From Lasioglossum baleicum (lineage: Eukaryota > Arthropoda > Insecta > Hymenoptera > Halictidae), in assembly GCF_051020765.1 (NCBI RefSeq), contig NW_027469103.1:434001-498000 (forward strand): a stretch of 64,000 bases of DNA, read 5' to 3'. The notes under the pieces are model-generated. The model was not told the DNA's origin and made no database searches. It saw nothing but the letters and a program-made list of their open reading frames with translations. Of this stretch, positions 1 through 9,301 are shown piece by piece (positions within the stretch are counted from its first letter, which is position 1; every line of letters starts with the position of its first letter). Position numbers and translations under genes: made by a program.

Positions 1-667
1 ACGCCAATGGTTACCACTTAATTTTCGAGTCCTGCACCACTGGGAACGAAAACTGCTGACTCTAGTGCGGCGGCCATCGCGCTGTTTACGACGAAGACCG
101 GCACAAAGAGGACACGGTCCCCTTTTGCGAAGTCAGCATTTTTCGAACGAACGTTGTTCGTCGACGAACGTTCGATTCTCCCCAGTCCTCTCCGGGGACC
201 CGAGTGGGTCAGTCGAGTTTTCGTCAATCTTCCAAGTCCAGACTATTTAGACATAGTCTTTCCAAATCCAGATTGTTTAGACACAATCTTCCCAAATCCA
301 TACTGTTTAGACACAGTCCCTAATACCATTCAGTAATATCGTATTCTTATTCGTTTAATTCAAATATTACTTCGTTTATTCAATTAAACATTTTTATTGC
401 GTTTCATATTTCGTACTTAGTACGTATTTCGATTTCGTTAATAATAAGCATCTTTACCTTTGTATTCTTTTACGTTTATAATATACTTTGTTTTACCAGA
501 GTCAATCTAAATCCCAATTATTATTTCCTTGCTCCTAACTTCGTAGTTTGAAGTGACACGTTGTTAGTTAGAGATAGAGTTCTCACTGGAAAGTTCGCGA
601 ATAGTATTCCTTATTCAATTTCCTGTTACGTGTTCGCGTACGTGCGTGATAGTGATAGACTTGCTCG
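1..667 (+). mobile_element. Family A LTR, left part (A0), split by A1
   Basis: This matches the sense-strand A LTR of A2 from its base 488 onward (compare 17861), so about 487 bp lie outside the window. It stops at the CTCG duplication at 664-667, where A1 begins, and resumes at 11100. It carries the same hairpin array as other A LTRs (see 18101-18177). Whether A0 is a solo LTR or the end of a larger element cannot be told from one side. Short ORFs here are not supported as genes. Confidence 0.9.
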
Positions 668-2465
668 TGTCACGTCCTGGCGGGGCTATAAGAGCAAGAG
701 AAGAGAATACCGCGGCCCGGCTACTCTACTCTTCCACTGACTGACATTTAATAAAAGTGTTGGTCTTTTTATCAACAGACTAGGACCCGATGCCGACACC
801 TGCATGCAGTCTTACACAGATGAATGATGCACGCGACCCTGAAACATACGCGGTAATATGTTCCACTTACTTTTACGCTTCGCTTGTTTGTCGATTGACA
901 CGAGACATGAATTCGCAACGGATGAACAGCTACGGTTGCGCTGATGGCCTTGAATACGGCCCGCTCTGCTTGACAGGCGTTGATCCAAATGGCTGGAAAC
1001 GACCTTCAAGGATTGACGACTGCGCCAAACTCTGTCACGTCAATATTTGACAGGAACGACCTCCAATGATTGACAGCTGGCTGCTACGGTATTGTAGACG
1101 GATGCGCTCGTTGAGGAAACGGGCGTGGACGCTGTACGATACCGTGAGTCTAACTCACGAATATCGTCCGCGTGATTGACGATATTTTAACTAGCGAAAA
1201 CGGGCGTGGACGCTGTGCGATCCCGTGAATTTATCTCGCGAATATCGTCCGCGTGGTTGACGATATTTTGATTCGAGAAAACGGACGTGGATGCTGCGGA
1301 GCTTGCTATGCGAGCAAGTCTATCACTATCACACACGTACGCGAACACGTAACAGGAAATTGAATAAGGAATACTATTCGCGAACTTTCCAGTGAGAACT
1401 CTATCTCTAACTAACAACGTGTCACTTCAAACTACGAAGTTAGGAGCAAGGAAATAATAATTGGGATTTAGATTGACTCTGGTAAAACAAAGTATATTAA
1501 TAACGTAAAAGAATACAAAGGTAAAGATGCTTATTATTAACGAAATCGAAATACGTACTAAGTACGAAATATGAAACGCAATAAAAATGTTTAATTGAAT
1601 AAACGAAGTAATATTTGAATTAAACGAATAAGAATACGATATTACTGAATGGTATTAGGGACTGTGTCTAAACAGTATGGATTTGGAAAGATTGTGTCTA
1701 AACAATCTGGATTTGGAAAGACTATGTCTAAATAGTCTGGACTTGGAAGATTGACGAAAACTCGACTGACCCACTCGGGTCCCCGGAGAGGACTGGGGAA
1801 AATCGAACGTTCGTCGACGAACAACGTTCGTTCGAAAAATGCTGACTTCGCAAAAGGGGACCGTGTCCTCTTTGTGCCGGTCTTCGTCGTAAACAGCGCG
1901 ATGGCCGCCGCACTAGAGTCAGCAGTTTTCGTTCCCAGTGGTGCAGGACTCGAAAATTAAGTGGTAACCATTGGCGTACCTATTTATTTATTTAAATAAA
2001 TTGGGACTTAGAATATTTTCGAGCGCTTGCTCTTGCAAGGCGTTTCGATGTAAATTTTATATGTCATATGATTAGTTGACATCATTTGTCGACCGATCAT
2101 ATGTTTGAAAATATTCTAAGTACTTTTGAAAATTACCAAAAATCGAAATTTTGGTAAAGTCTAAACAAACGCGAATTGAGAACCTAACCTACAAATTTTT
2201 AGGTTAGTTTCATGATTTTCGCTCACGAGTCCAATGATATTTCAATCTTCGAGTTTGGGCCATTTTTGGCTATTTTAGGATTTTGACAGATTTTGGATTT
2301 TAGGTTATGTTGATGGATTTCAATCAGATGTACGTGGTGTTAAGGATTCATTGTTATGAAGGATTTTTAGGAGTTTTGGAATCTTTAAAGGGGAACGCTC
2401 GCTCTTATGTATCTAATTTTACATGTAGTCTTAAAGCTAACGTCGGAGGTGCGACCGACGTCACA
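668..2465 (-). repeat. A1 3' LTR
   Basis: Starts TGTCACGTCC on the plus strand and ends GACGTCACA, the inverse of the sense LTR seen in A2. Equal in length (1,798 bp) to the copy at 9302-11099. It contains U3 palindromes, three TTAGAC-loop hairpins, two CCACGCGG hairpins and the relict LTR-end/primer-site motif described at 18794. Confidence 0.95.
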
Positions 2466-2652
2466 CCTCCCCCCTTAGAGAAGAGATTTCACGCAGTGGA
2501 ATCTCTGCCTCTGGGTGGCGGTAGACAGGATGCACTGAAATGTCATCCCTGTCTCGCAACGCTGGGTCAAGGGAATCGCAAATTAACGTTCGTTTCGTCA
2601 AGGGAGGACGGGTTCGGAATTCTCCGACACTGGCACTATCACTGGCTTCCGC
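2466..2652 (-). promoter_or_regulatory. A1 3' untranslated tail with polypurine tract
   Basis: Lies between the pol stop and the 3' LTR. Read on the minus strand it matches, up to about 2642, the last 180 bases of the A2 env gene (24316-24495), including the conserved pre-PPT hairpin and the polypurine tract AAGGGGGGAGG (2466-2476). In A1 it follows the stop codon and is not part of the pol frame. Its retention in both genome types argues for a cis role, for example in plus-strand priming or RNA packaging; that is inference. Confidence 0.8.
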
Positions 2653-3018
2653 TTAAATGTCACCATTGTCTGAATCGGTGTCATCGCTGGAACTATCGGA
2701 TATCCAGTCAGGGTCGTCCCGTTGTGCGATCCATCTTGCCGATAGAATCTGTCCGCAAGGGATGCACTCCAATACTGGTGTTTCGGTGCATAGCCTTATT
2801 CCGCAATACTCGCATCTATTTGGGATGTTATACATCCGCTGATGCTCCCATCGTTCCACTCTAACAATTCGGGTGTATTGGCTGCAGTTGCGGCACAGCA
2901 ACTTGCCGTTGCAAGCCACTCGAACTATCCCATTGTAACAGATAGTGTTGTTGTATCGTCTCATGTATCGGTGAGCTTTCAGCACGGTCGGCCGTCTTCC
3001 TCCCATCGGTCCGCACAT
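2653..3018 (-). CDS. Cys-rich, acidic-tailed accessory protein (in frame with pol)
   Basis: The last 121 codons of the pol frame begin with a Met (3018) followed by Cys-Gly, the same start as the free-standing gene at 11690. Shared features: CYNG, then LCxxC, CxxC, and a C(T/R)ETPVLEC block with a final CxxC-like pair, then a tail rich in Ser and Asp. The Cys spacing suggests a zinc-binding fold. It may be released by the protease or made from its own spliced mRNA; both are inference. I do not recognise the family. It takes the 3' position that env holds in A2. Confidence 0.6.
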   Translation of the reverse strand: MCGPMGGRRPTVLKAHRYMRRYNNTICYNGIVRVACNGKLLCRNCSQYTRIVRVERWEHQRMYNIPNRCEYCGIRLCTETPVLECIPCGQILSARWIAQRDDPDWISDSSSDDTDSDNGDI

Positions 3019-6000
3019 CTTTCTGTCGTGGATAGCTATGGGATCCGCAATGTGACTCGGAGCTTGATCGGATGAGGAGTGAAGAGTCTCGTAAGCTGAC
3101 TCCTCTGGTTGGACCCTTGGCTCGCTATCGTCTTTCTTAGAAGGATCAGAGATTAAGTTTGCAGTTACAATATTTCGCTGACGCGTGTCCTGTCTCGGGC
3201 TACCTGGAAGACGTTTAATCTTATTTGCATGGACAATTTTGAAATGGTTTCCTATTCGTAATTTGACATTGTTCGTATCAAGCATTTCTATTATCTCATG
3301 CGGTCCAGTATATTGCGCGTCGAATTTTCCTTTACGAGGTTCTTTTAACAAGTATACCTGTTCGCCTACCGTGAACTGCACGGGGTTAATCTTCCTATCA
3401 TAATAAGTCTTTGATTTCTGCTTTGCCGCTACTAAATTATCGCGCGCGCGGGATTGTGTCTCGCTTATCTTTCTTTGTAGGTCAAAGAGGTAACCTGCGT
3501 AGGACTCGTTCTCTACTGCGTAGAGATGGGAATCAGAGGAAGGAACACGGGCCAGGGAACCGAATACCAACTCGTGTGGGGTGAAGTCTGTTCCCTCGTG
3601 TACGCTGGTATTGTAGCTAAACATTGCCAAGTTTATCCATTTATCCCAGTTATTTTTGTTGACGTACTGCTTCAAATATTCCGTCAGTACATGATGCGAT
3701 CTCTCAATGGATCCGTTGCTTTGTGGATGGAAAGCAGTGGTTTGGAGGCGTGTAATCCTGAATCTTTTTGCGATAGCCTTCATAAGGGAGCTTGTGAAGT
3801 TAGTCCCTTGATCCGTTAATATTGCCTTAGGCGTTCCAAAGCGACATATCAGGTGGTCGATGAAGGCGTTTGCTGTACTGACGGAGTCGGTAGATTTGAG
3901 CGGCACTGCGACGGAGTATTTTGTAAGAAGGTCTTGCATCGTCATTACATACGTGTTGCCATCTTCGGTAGTGGGTAATGGTCCCACGATGTCTAGCGAG
4001 ACCTTATCAAACGCCCTGCCGGGCGTATCCGTTAACTTCATTGGTAGGCGAGTTTTTACTCTTGTTAACTTGTTACGCTGGCAACTCAGGCAATTGTTAA
4101 CGTAGTTGGTTACGTCCTTTTTGAGGCTGTTCCACCAGTATTTTTCTCTTATCCTTTTGTATGTCTTGGTTATGCCTTTATGGCCGGCATACGCTGATAC
4201 ATGGTTCTCCGTGATGATCTCCATCCTTCTATCCTCAGCGGGGATTTGGACCTCGTTCGAACAGAGAAATATTTGGACTGGTGTGTCCTCGAATGTTTCT
4301 GTGAGTAGATTGATCACGTATTCTCTCGACAAATGGTCGAGGAATGTTTTAGAGATTGAAAAGGATTCCAACGCGAGCTCGTTGACAACGTCGATCAACG
4401 TTCTAAGACATTCTTTGAGGTCGTCTGCAGATACCTCATGAAGCGGCGATTGTTTAATCGGTATCTGGATTAACTTGTATTTACCGTGATCTGTTACCCT
4501 AGCTCTATGTAGGAGTAAGTCTTGGGATTTGGCCAGTTTGCCTTGTCTATAGAGATCTACGGCCCCGAGATCGATGGGCCGTCCGTCCATCGTTATGAAG
4601 CAAACTAAATTGTCCCTTCTCATTATTAATCGGTCCCTTGTATGAATTATTCTTCTTCTACGTGGTGTAGGATTGCTTTCTTCTTCTTCTTCTTCTTCTT
4701 CTTCTTCTTCTTCTTCTTCTTCTGAGGGAATACTCTCTTCTCGCTCATCGAAGACATCTGGTCCGGTCAAGGAAGGCGGAAATATAGGAGAAAAGGAAAG
4801 AGTTTCTTCGACTCCCAGATCCCGTAGTAATCCTTGATCGGCGATTGAAATAAGAGGCGGGGATGCTGCGCGGGGGTCATCAGAATGCGATGGCGTACCC
4901 ATCGATGGTCCCGGTGACGAGGCTGCCGATGATCTTCTCCTTTTTGGGGGCATTGACTTCGGTGGGGGCATGAGAATTGAATCGTCTCTATCTTTCTTCC
5001 TGCGGCGTGCGTCGAAAAGAGGAGTCCCCGGGCTTGACAATGGCGTCCTAGGCGGAGTCGTTTCCTCTGAATCGGTCCATGAGATGGGCAATGCCACCGG
5101 ATTCCGGGATAGGGCATCCGCATTAGAGTTGGCTCTGCCAGGTTTGTAGATAACCTGGTATTCGAACTCTGCCAATTTTAATCTCCACCGGAGGAGCCGG
5201 GATGTGGGATCCTTTACGGATGTCATCCACACCAGCGGTCTGTGATCGGTGATGAGTAAGAATTTCCTGCCGTAAATGTACGGGCGGAAATATTGGACGG
5301 CGAATATTATGGCTAAACACTCCTTTTCTATTGTGGAGTAGTTTAGTTCAGCGCCGTGAAGGATACGTGACGCGTACGCGATAGGGCGATCCTTTCCCAC
5401 GTCGCCTTGGCTTAGGACAGCGCCGATCGCGTACCCTGAGGCGTCGCAAGTTACGTTGAATGGTTTCCCAAAATCTGGGTACTGGAGGACAGGCTCCGTA
5501 CACAATGCCTGTCGTAAAGTCTCGAAGGCTTCCTCCTGCTTTGACCCCCACACGAATTTCGTGTCCTTGGTAAGGAGTTGGGTGAGGGGTTTGGAAATAT
5601 GAGCGAATCTATCTATGAATCTGCGGTAATAGCCCGCTAGACCTAAAAATTCGCGGACGTTCTTTGCGTTTTTCGGTCGAGGATAATTTTGGACCGCGTT
5701 AATTTTTTTAGGGCATGGCCGTACGCCATCCTCGCTAATCTGGTGTCCTAGGTAAGCTACCTCTCTGTGCAAAAACCCGCATTTAGACGGTTGTAATTTC
5801 AAATTGGCGGCTCTCAATCGGCGAGCCAATTTATCAAATTTCGCTTTGTGTTCTTCTAGGGAACGCGCGTATATGACTATATCGTCAAGATAAACGAAGA
5901 GTTCGTTACCCTGGAGACCGGTTAGGATCGTATCCATTAGTCGCTGGAACGTAGCCGGCGCATTACGCAATCCGAACGGCATTCTATTATACTGGTAGTG

Positions 6001-7461
6001 TCCGAACGGAGTTGAGAAGGCGGTTTTTGCGGCGTCCTCCTTTTCCATGCCTATTTGGTGAAACCCGCTTGCCAGATCAAATACGCTAAAATATTTGGCA
6101 CTACCCAGCTGATCTAAGATCTCGTTTATGCTGGGCAGTGGATAAGCGTCTGCTATTGACTTCTCGTTTAAAGCGCGATAGTCAATTACCATTCTCCATT
6201 TCTTATTTCCTTCGGCATCCGCTTTCTTCGGTACGATCCACAAAGGGGAGTTATACGGTGAACTAGAGGGTGCGACTATATCATTTTGTAAGAGTTCACA
6301 CATTTGTTTGTCGATCTCCTCTTTGTGAATCGGCGGATACCGGTATTGCTTGGTATGTACGGGGATGTCGTCCGTCGTGGGGATTTTATGTGTTACAGCG
6401 TTAGTTTTCCCCAGACGATCCCCTTGAAGGTGGAAGAGATCATTATTCTCCTCCAATAAAGATTTGACATGGTCTATCTCGTCGTGATCGAGGTGATCCA
6501 TGGGAATAGTTTCCATAAGCTCATTAACGCGAGCATTACGGGACTTGGTAATGGAATGGACCCTTTTGGGTATGAATTCGAAGCCTTTCATAAAGGGTTT
6601 CGAGTATGAGTGATCGGGATGGTTACCGGAATTGTTTAGGAAATCGGGATGGCTACCGGAATCGTCGGGATGGTTACCGGAATTATTTAAAGTATCGGGA
6701 TGGCTACCGGAATCGTCGGGATGGTTACCGGAATTATTTAAAGAATCGGGATGGCTACCGGAATCGTCGGGATGGTTACCGGAATTATTTAAAGAATCGG
6801 GATGGCTACCGGAATCGTCGGGATGGTTACCGGAATTAATAGAAGACGCGAGTTGATCGTTAACGATCGTCTCGTGCGCGCGGCACGCACGAGCATTGAA
6901 TAAGTCCGAATTGACTTCGGCTTGAATATTCGAAAAGGGAACCTCGATCTCTTCCACCTCCAACGTAGGCAGGGAGAAGGACGCCACTTCGGACGATGCG
7001 TTAAAGCATCGCAGGTATGCCTTTCCGTTACGGTTGGTGACTAAACAATCACCTAAGAACACATCGGGTTTTACATCTACTTTTCGCACATACCCTTCGC
7101 TTGGGCCCTTTACGTTGACGGCTATGCAGGCGGCGGTACGGCTTTCGATGGAATATTCCCGAGGATTCGAAAAGGGAATACGTAGGGTTTTATACTCTAC
7201 GCATTCCTTCGCAAATGATATCTCTGCTCCCTCTCTGAAGAAGGGGGAGCCTAAGATACCATCTATATTAATTGGAAAACTGTCAGGCAGAACGTGTAGC
7301 GTGACTTTAATGGAATCTGCTAGCTCCGCATTGATATAACCGAGGGTCGCAATTTCTCCTTCTGTCACGCCATGGACGTGTATGACGCTGTCAGTTTTTA
7401 GATGAACGTCAGATTTGATACCAGACGCTCGGATTAAGTTGACCTCGGACCCGGTGTCCAA
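2653..7461 (-). CDS. pol: Pol polyprotein: protease, RT, RNase H, integrase, Cys-rich C-terminus
   Basis: A 1,602-codon frame. The marked first codon is TTG inside the protease motif LLDTGSE, so it is not a true start; the frame is open upstream across the gag stop and lies -1 to gag, which implies ribosomal frameshifting. Order by approximate residue: protease (DTG near 2-4, ILGSPFF near 70), GNHPD repeats (near 205-285), reverse transcriptase (from about 360, YLDD near 524), RNase H (TCDASG near 672, ADALS near 780), a long acidic and basic linker with a run of Glu (near 912-928), integrase zinc site HHCC (near 1087-1126), the DDE residues (D near 1156, D near 1215, E near 1252), a GPY/F-like module (YTGPHEI near 1385), then a Cys-rich domain (1482-1602). 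All key residues I looked for are present. It makes cDNA and integrates it. RT and integrase are found nowhere else in the window except a fragment in B4. Confidence 0.95.
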   Translation of the reverse strand: MDTGSEVNLIRASGIKSDVHLKTDSVIHVHGVTEGEIATLGYINAELADSIKVTLHVLPDSFPINIDGILGSPFFREGAEISFAKECVEYKTLRIPFSNPREYSIESRTAACIAVNVKGPSEGYVRKVDVKPDVFLGDCLVTNRNGKAYLRCFNASSEVASFSLPTLEVEEIEVPFSNIQAEVNSDLFNARACRAHETIVNDQLASSINSGNHPDDSGSHPDSLNNSGNHPDDSGSHPDSLNNSGNHPDDSGSHPDTLNNSGNHPDDSGSHPDFLNNSGNHPDHSYSKPFMKGFEFIPKRVHSITKSRNARVNELMETIPMDHLDHDEIDHVKSLLEENNDLFHLQGDRLGKTNAVTHKIPTTDDIPVHTKQYRYPPIHKEEIDKQMCELLQNDIVAPSSSPYNSPLWIVPKKADAEGNKKWRMVIDYRALNEKSIADAYPLPSINEILDQLGSAKYFSVFDLASGFHQIGMEKEDAAKTAFSTPFGHYQYNRMPFGLRNAPATFQRLMDTILTGLQGNELFVYLDDIVIYARSLEEHKAKFDKLARRLRAANLKLQPSKCGFLHREVAYLGHQISEDGVRPCPKKINAVQNYPRPKNAKNVREFLGLAGYYRRFIDRFAHISKPLTQLLTKDTKFVWGSKQEEAFETLRQALCTEPVLQYPDFGKPFNVTCDASGYAIGAVLSQGDVGKDRPIAYASRILHGAELNYSTIEKECLAIIFAVQYFRPYIYGRKFLLITDHRPLVWMTSVKDPTSRLLRWRLKLAEFEYQVIYKPGRANSNADALSRNPVALPISWTDSEETTPPRTPLSSPGTPLFDARRRKKDRDDSILMPPPKSMPPKRRRSSAASSPGPSMGTPSHSDDPRAASPPLISIADQGLLRDLGVEETLSFSPIFPPSLTGPDVFDEREESIPSEEEEEEEEEEEEEEESNPTPRRRRIIHTRDRLIMRRDNLVCFITMDGRPIDLGAVDLYRQGKLAKSQDLLLHRARVTDHGKYKLIQIPIKQSPLHEVSADDLKECLRTLIDVVNELALESFSISKTFLDHLSREYVINLLTETFEDTPVQIFLCSNEVQIPAEDRRMEIITENHVSAYAGHKGITKTYKRIREKYWWNSLKKDVTNYVNNCLSCQRNKLTRVKTRLPMKLTDTPGRAFDKVSLDIVGPLPTTEDGNTYVMTMQDLLTKYSVAVPLKSTDSVSTANAFIDHLICRFGTPKAILTDQGTNFTSSLMKAIAKRFRITRLQTTAFHPQSNGSIERSHHVLTEYLKQYVNKNNWDKWINLAMFSYNTSVHEGTDFTPHELVFGSLARVPSSDSHLYAVENESYAGYLFDLQRKISETQSRARDNLVAAKQKSKTYYDRKINPVQFTVGEQVYLLKEPRKGKFDAQYTGPHEIIEMLDTNNVKLRIGNHFKIVHANKIKRLPGSPRQDTRQRNIVTANLISDPSKKDDSEPRVQPEESAYETLHSSSDQAPSHIADPIAIHDRKMCGPMGGRRPTVLKAHRYMRRYNNTICYNGIVRVACNGKLLCRNCSQYTRIVRVERWEHQRMYNIPNRCEYCGIRLCTETPVLECIPCGQILSARWIAQRDDPDWISDSSSDDTDSDNGDI
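4678..4723 (-). repeat. Trinucleotide run encoding poly-Glu in pol
   Basis: A CTT run on the plus strand, read GAA/GAG on the minus, gives about 16 consecutive Glu in the linker between RNase H and integrase. It is flanked by Arg-rich stretches that look like nuclear localisation signals (KRRR, RRRR). Usual Ty3/gypsy linkers at this point are much shorter. Confidence 0.85.
6606..6846 (-). repeat. Tandem 51-bp array encoding GNHPD repeats (A1)
   Basis: About four units of 17 residues (SGNHPD, DSGSHPD type) downstream of protease. Each half unit contains the DNA core TCCGGTAACCATCCCGA or a close variant with the palindrome GGTAACC. Copy number differs between A1, A2 and A3. The same core recurs in families B and C. 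Confidence 0.9.
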
Positions 7462-7616
7462 GAGGAACTCACACTCTTTTGAGAAGAGTGACGATTTTGC
7501 TTTTATTCGAGGGATAGGGGAGTCCGGCGCGAGATTTATTGCCGAGACTAATTTCGCGGATGGTCGTTCATTCTGCTGACCGTCCGGGTTATCTCTCCTA
7601 TCTACTCGAATTTCAT

Positions 7617-8924
7617 CTACTGCTGGTCGTCGCTGATGACGGCCAGCTGTGTTGCCTTTTGGCGATTCTCTTGGGATGCCTCCCGTCCTTTGGTCGCGTT
7701 TGTCGGGAGGCTTGATTCGTTTCCCGACTCATTTCTATTGTAATATTCGCGGCGGCGACATTCGTGTATGTCATGTCCCGTGCGCTTACAATATTTACAA
7801 TACTTCTGATTCTCCGTAGGAAAGCGATCGCGACCTGGGGACTGGGAAGCGCGATCTTCGCGTTTATACGTTTCGCGCTGATTTGATTGCGACGGTTCGT
7901 GACGTCGCGGAGGAGGAGAGCGATACGCGTCTCTGTTATCGGGTTTCCTGTCTCGCCAGGATTCACGAGGTGAAAAGGAAGGTCGTTGATCTTTCCTTTC
8001 CGAAGATCTGTTGCGCTGCTCTGGCGCATTCCTATCATAAGAAGAGTTGCTTGATCGCTCTGGTGTGCGATTACGAGAGTCGGAGAATGCAACGCGGCGT
8101 CCGTCGTCGCGATAACGAACACGGTCAAGCTCGTACTGTTTGTACGCGGTTACTGCTTCGTCGAATATTTTCTGTAATTCGAGTGACGCGCAGAGCCTGA
8201 CCTCGGCTCGAAGCGCTGGGATAAGACCACGCATGAAACAATCAACTGTGAATTTATCAATCTCGTCTAGATTGGGGACCCCGCGGCCTGAATCTATGAT
8301 CGCCGTTCTAAGGTCCTTTACTCGCGTAATATAATTCAACACGTGCTCGGACTGTCCCTGGTGTATCGAAGCTAATTCTCCGCGATACTGATCGATGAAT
8401 TTATATGGGCCTAGTACATCTTTCAGGCGGTTGCACAATTCAGAGATTGTGTTAATATTTACGTCTTCAATCGCGGCGTATGCCTGTCCTCTAAGCTTAT
8501 TGCATACTAATCTAGTGAGGGTACGCTCAGCTGTGGCTGGAACAGCCTCCAAGGCTCGCTTGCACGCGCGAACGAATTGTAGCACGGTTATGGAGGTGCC
8601 GTCAAAGGTAGGCACAAGTTCAACCGCTTGTTTAACGGTGAAATTCGAAGAATCGTGCATTATGGGTTCGCGGGGCGCAACGACTGGGCTAGCTGGAATT
8701 GATTGAGAATCTCTGGCCGATCGGATTTCTGCTATCTCGCGGCGTATATCCTCGTACGTTTCTCTCTGCTCACGCGTTTCTGTTTCGTATTGCAATTTGA
8801 GTTGAGTCAACGCGGCGGTTTGATTAATGAGAGCTGCTTCTCTACGAGCTAAATCTTTCTGGAATTCAATTAATTCCTCTTCCGTAGGAGGAACCTTCTT
8901 TCTAGCCTCGCTACGCGTTTCCAT
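7617..8924 (-). CDS. gag: Gag structural protein, family A
   Basis: 435 codons from an ATG 377 bases inside the 5' LTR. An N-terminal Gln/Glu-rich segment (about 15-75) looks like a coiled coil; residues about 100-270 resemble a retrotransposon capsid domain; 275-375 are rich in Arg, Asp and Ser; a zinc knuckle CX2CX4HX4C (CKYCKRTGHDIHEC) lies near 377-390. It should form the virus-like particle and bind RNA. The pol frame overlaps its end in the -1 frame. A2 and A3 carry nearly the same gag, so particles could be mixed. Confidence 0.93.
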   Translation of the reverse strand: METRSEARKKVPPTEEELIEFQKDLARREAALINQTAALTQLKLQYETETREQRETYEDIRREIAEIRSARDSQSIPASPVVAPREPIMHDSSNFTVKQAVELVPTFDGTSITVLQFVRACKRALEAVPATAERTLTRLVCNKLRGQAYAAIEDVNINTISELCNRLKDVLGPYKFIDQYRGELASIHQGQSEHVLNYITRVKDLRTAIIDSGRGVPNLDEIDKFTVDCFMRGLIPALRAEVRLCASLELQKIFDEAVTAYKQYELDRVRYRDDGRRVAFSDSRNRTPERSSNSSYDRNAPEQRNRSSERKDQRPSFSPRESWRDRKPDNRDAYRSPPPRRHEPSQSNQRETYKREDRASQSPGRDRFPTENQKYCKYCKRTGHDIHECRRREYYNRNESGNESSLPTNATKGREASQENRQKATQLAVISDDQQ

Positions 8925-9301
8925 GATTGCGTCGCTTGAAAATTTCTAAGTATGAAATTCGCGAAAAATAATCCGACTATATAACGTGGGCGAAGGGGCG
9001 TTTTCTAAACCGCCCGTCGCACTTTAACGTTCACTAAAACTCTCGATGAATTTGTACTGAGTACGAACATCGCGAAAAACAATTTGAGTATGTAACGTGG
9101 GCGAAAGGCATTTCCTTCACTGCCCGTCGCACTTTTAACTGACACTATGCTTTCACGGACTCTAAGTCTACTGCGTTAAATTGTCAAACAATGATGGAAC
9201 GCGCAGGGGTTCGCGTGCTAACACTGATTCTATTTTTATTCCTCGATGCCGTGCTTCTAACATCGGTGACCAACGACTGTCCTACCGACTGCGCCAAAAA
9301 T
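8925..9301 (-). promoter_or_regulatory. A1 leader with tRNA-Ser primer binding site
   Basis: The primer site at 9279-9296 reads TGGCGCAGTCGGTAGGAC on the minus strand, complementary to the 3' end typical of insect tRNA-Ser including CCA. It lies five bases inside the LTR end. The leader holds the two diverged tandem repeats with hairpins described for A2 at 19341-19477. Confidence 0.88.

Noticed and set aside
6606..6846. CRISPR-like look of the regularly spaced repeats
   Set aside because: Units are coding, in frame with protease, and lack unique spacers; the context is a eukaryotic retroelement.
7459..7461. A true start codon for pol at the protease motif
   Set aside because: The codon is TTG within LLDTGSE and the frame is open upstream over the gag stop, so frameshifting from gag is more likely.
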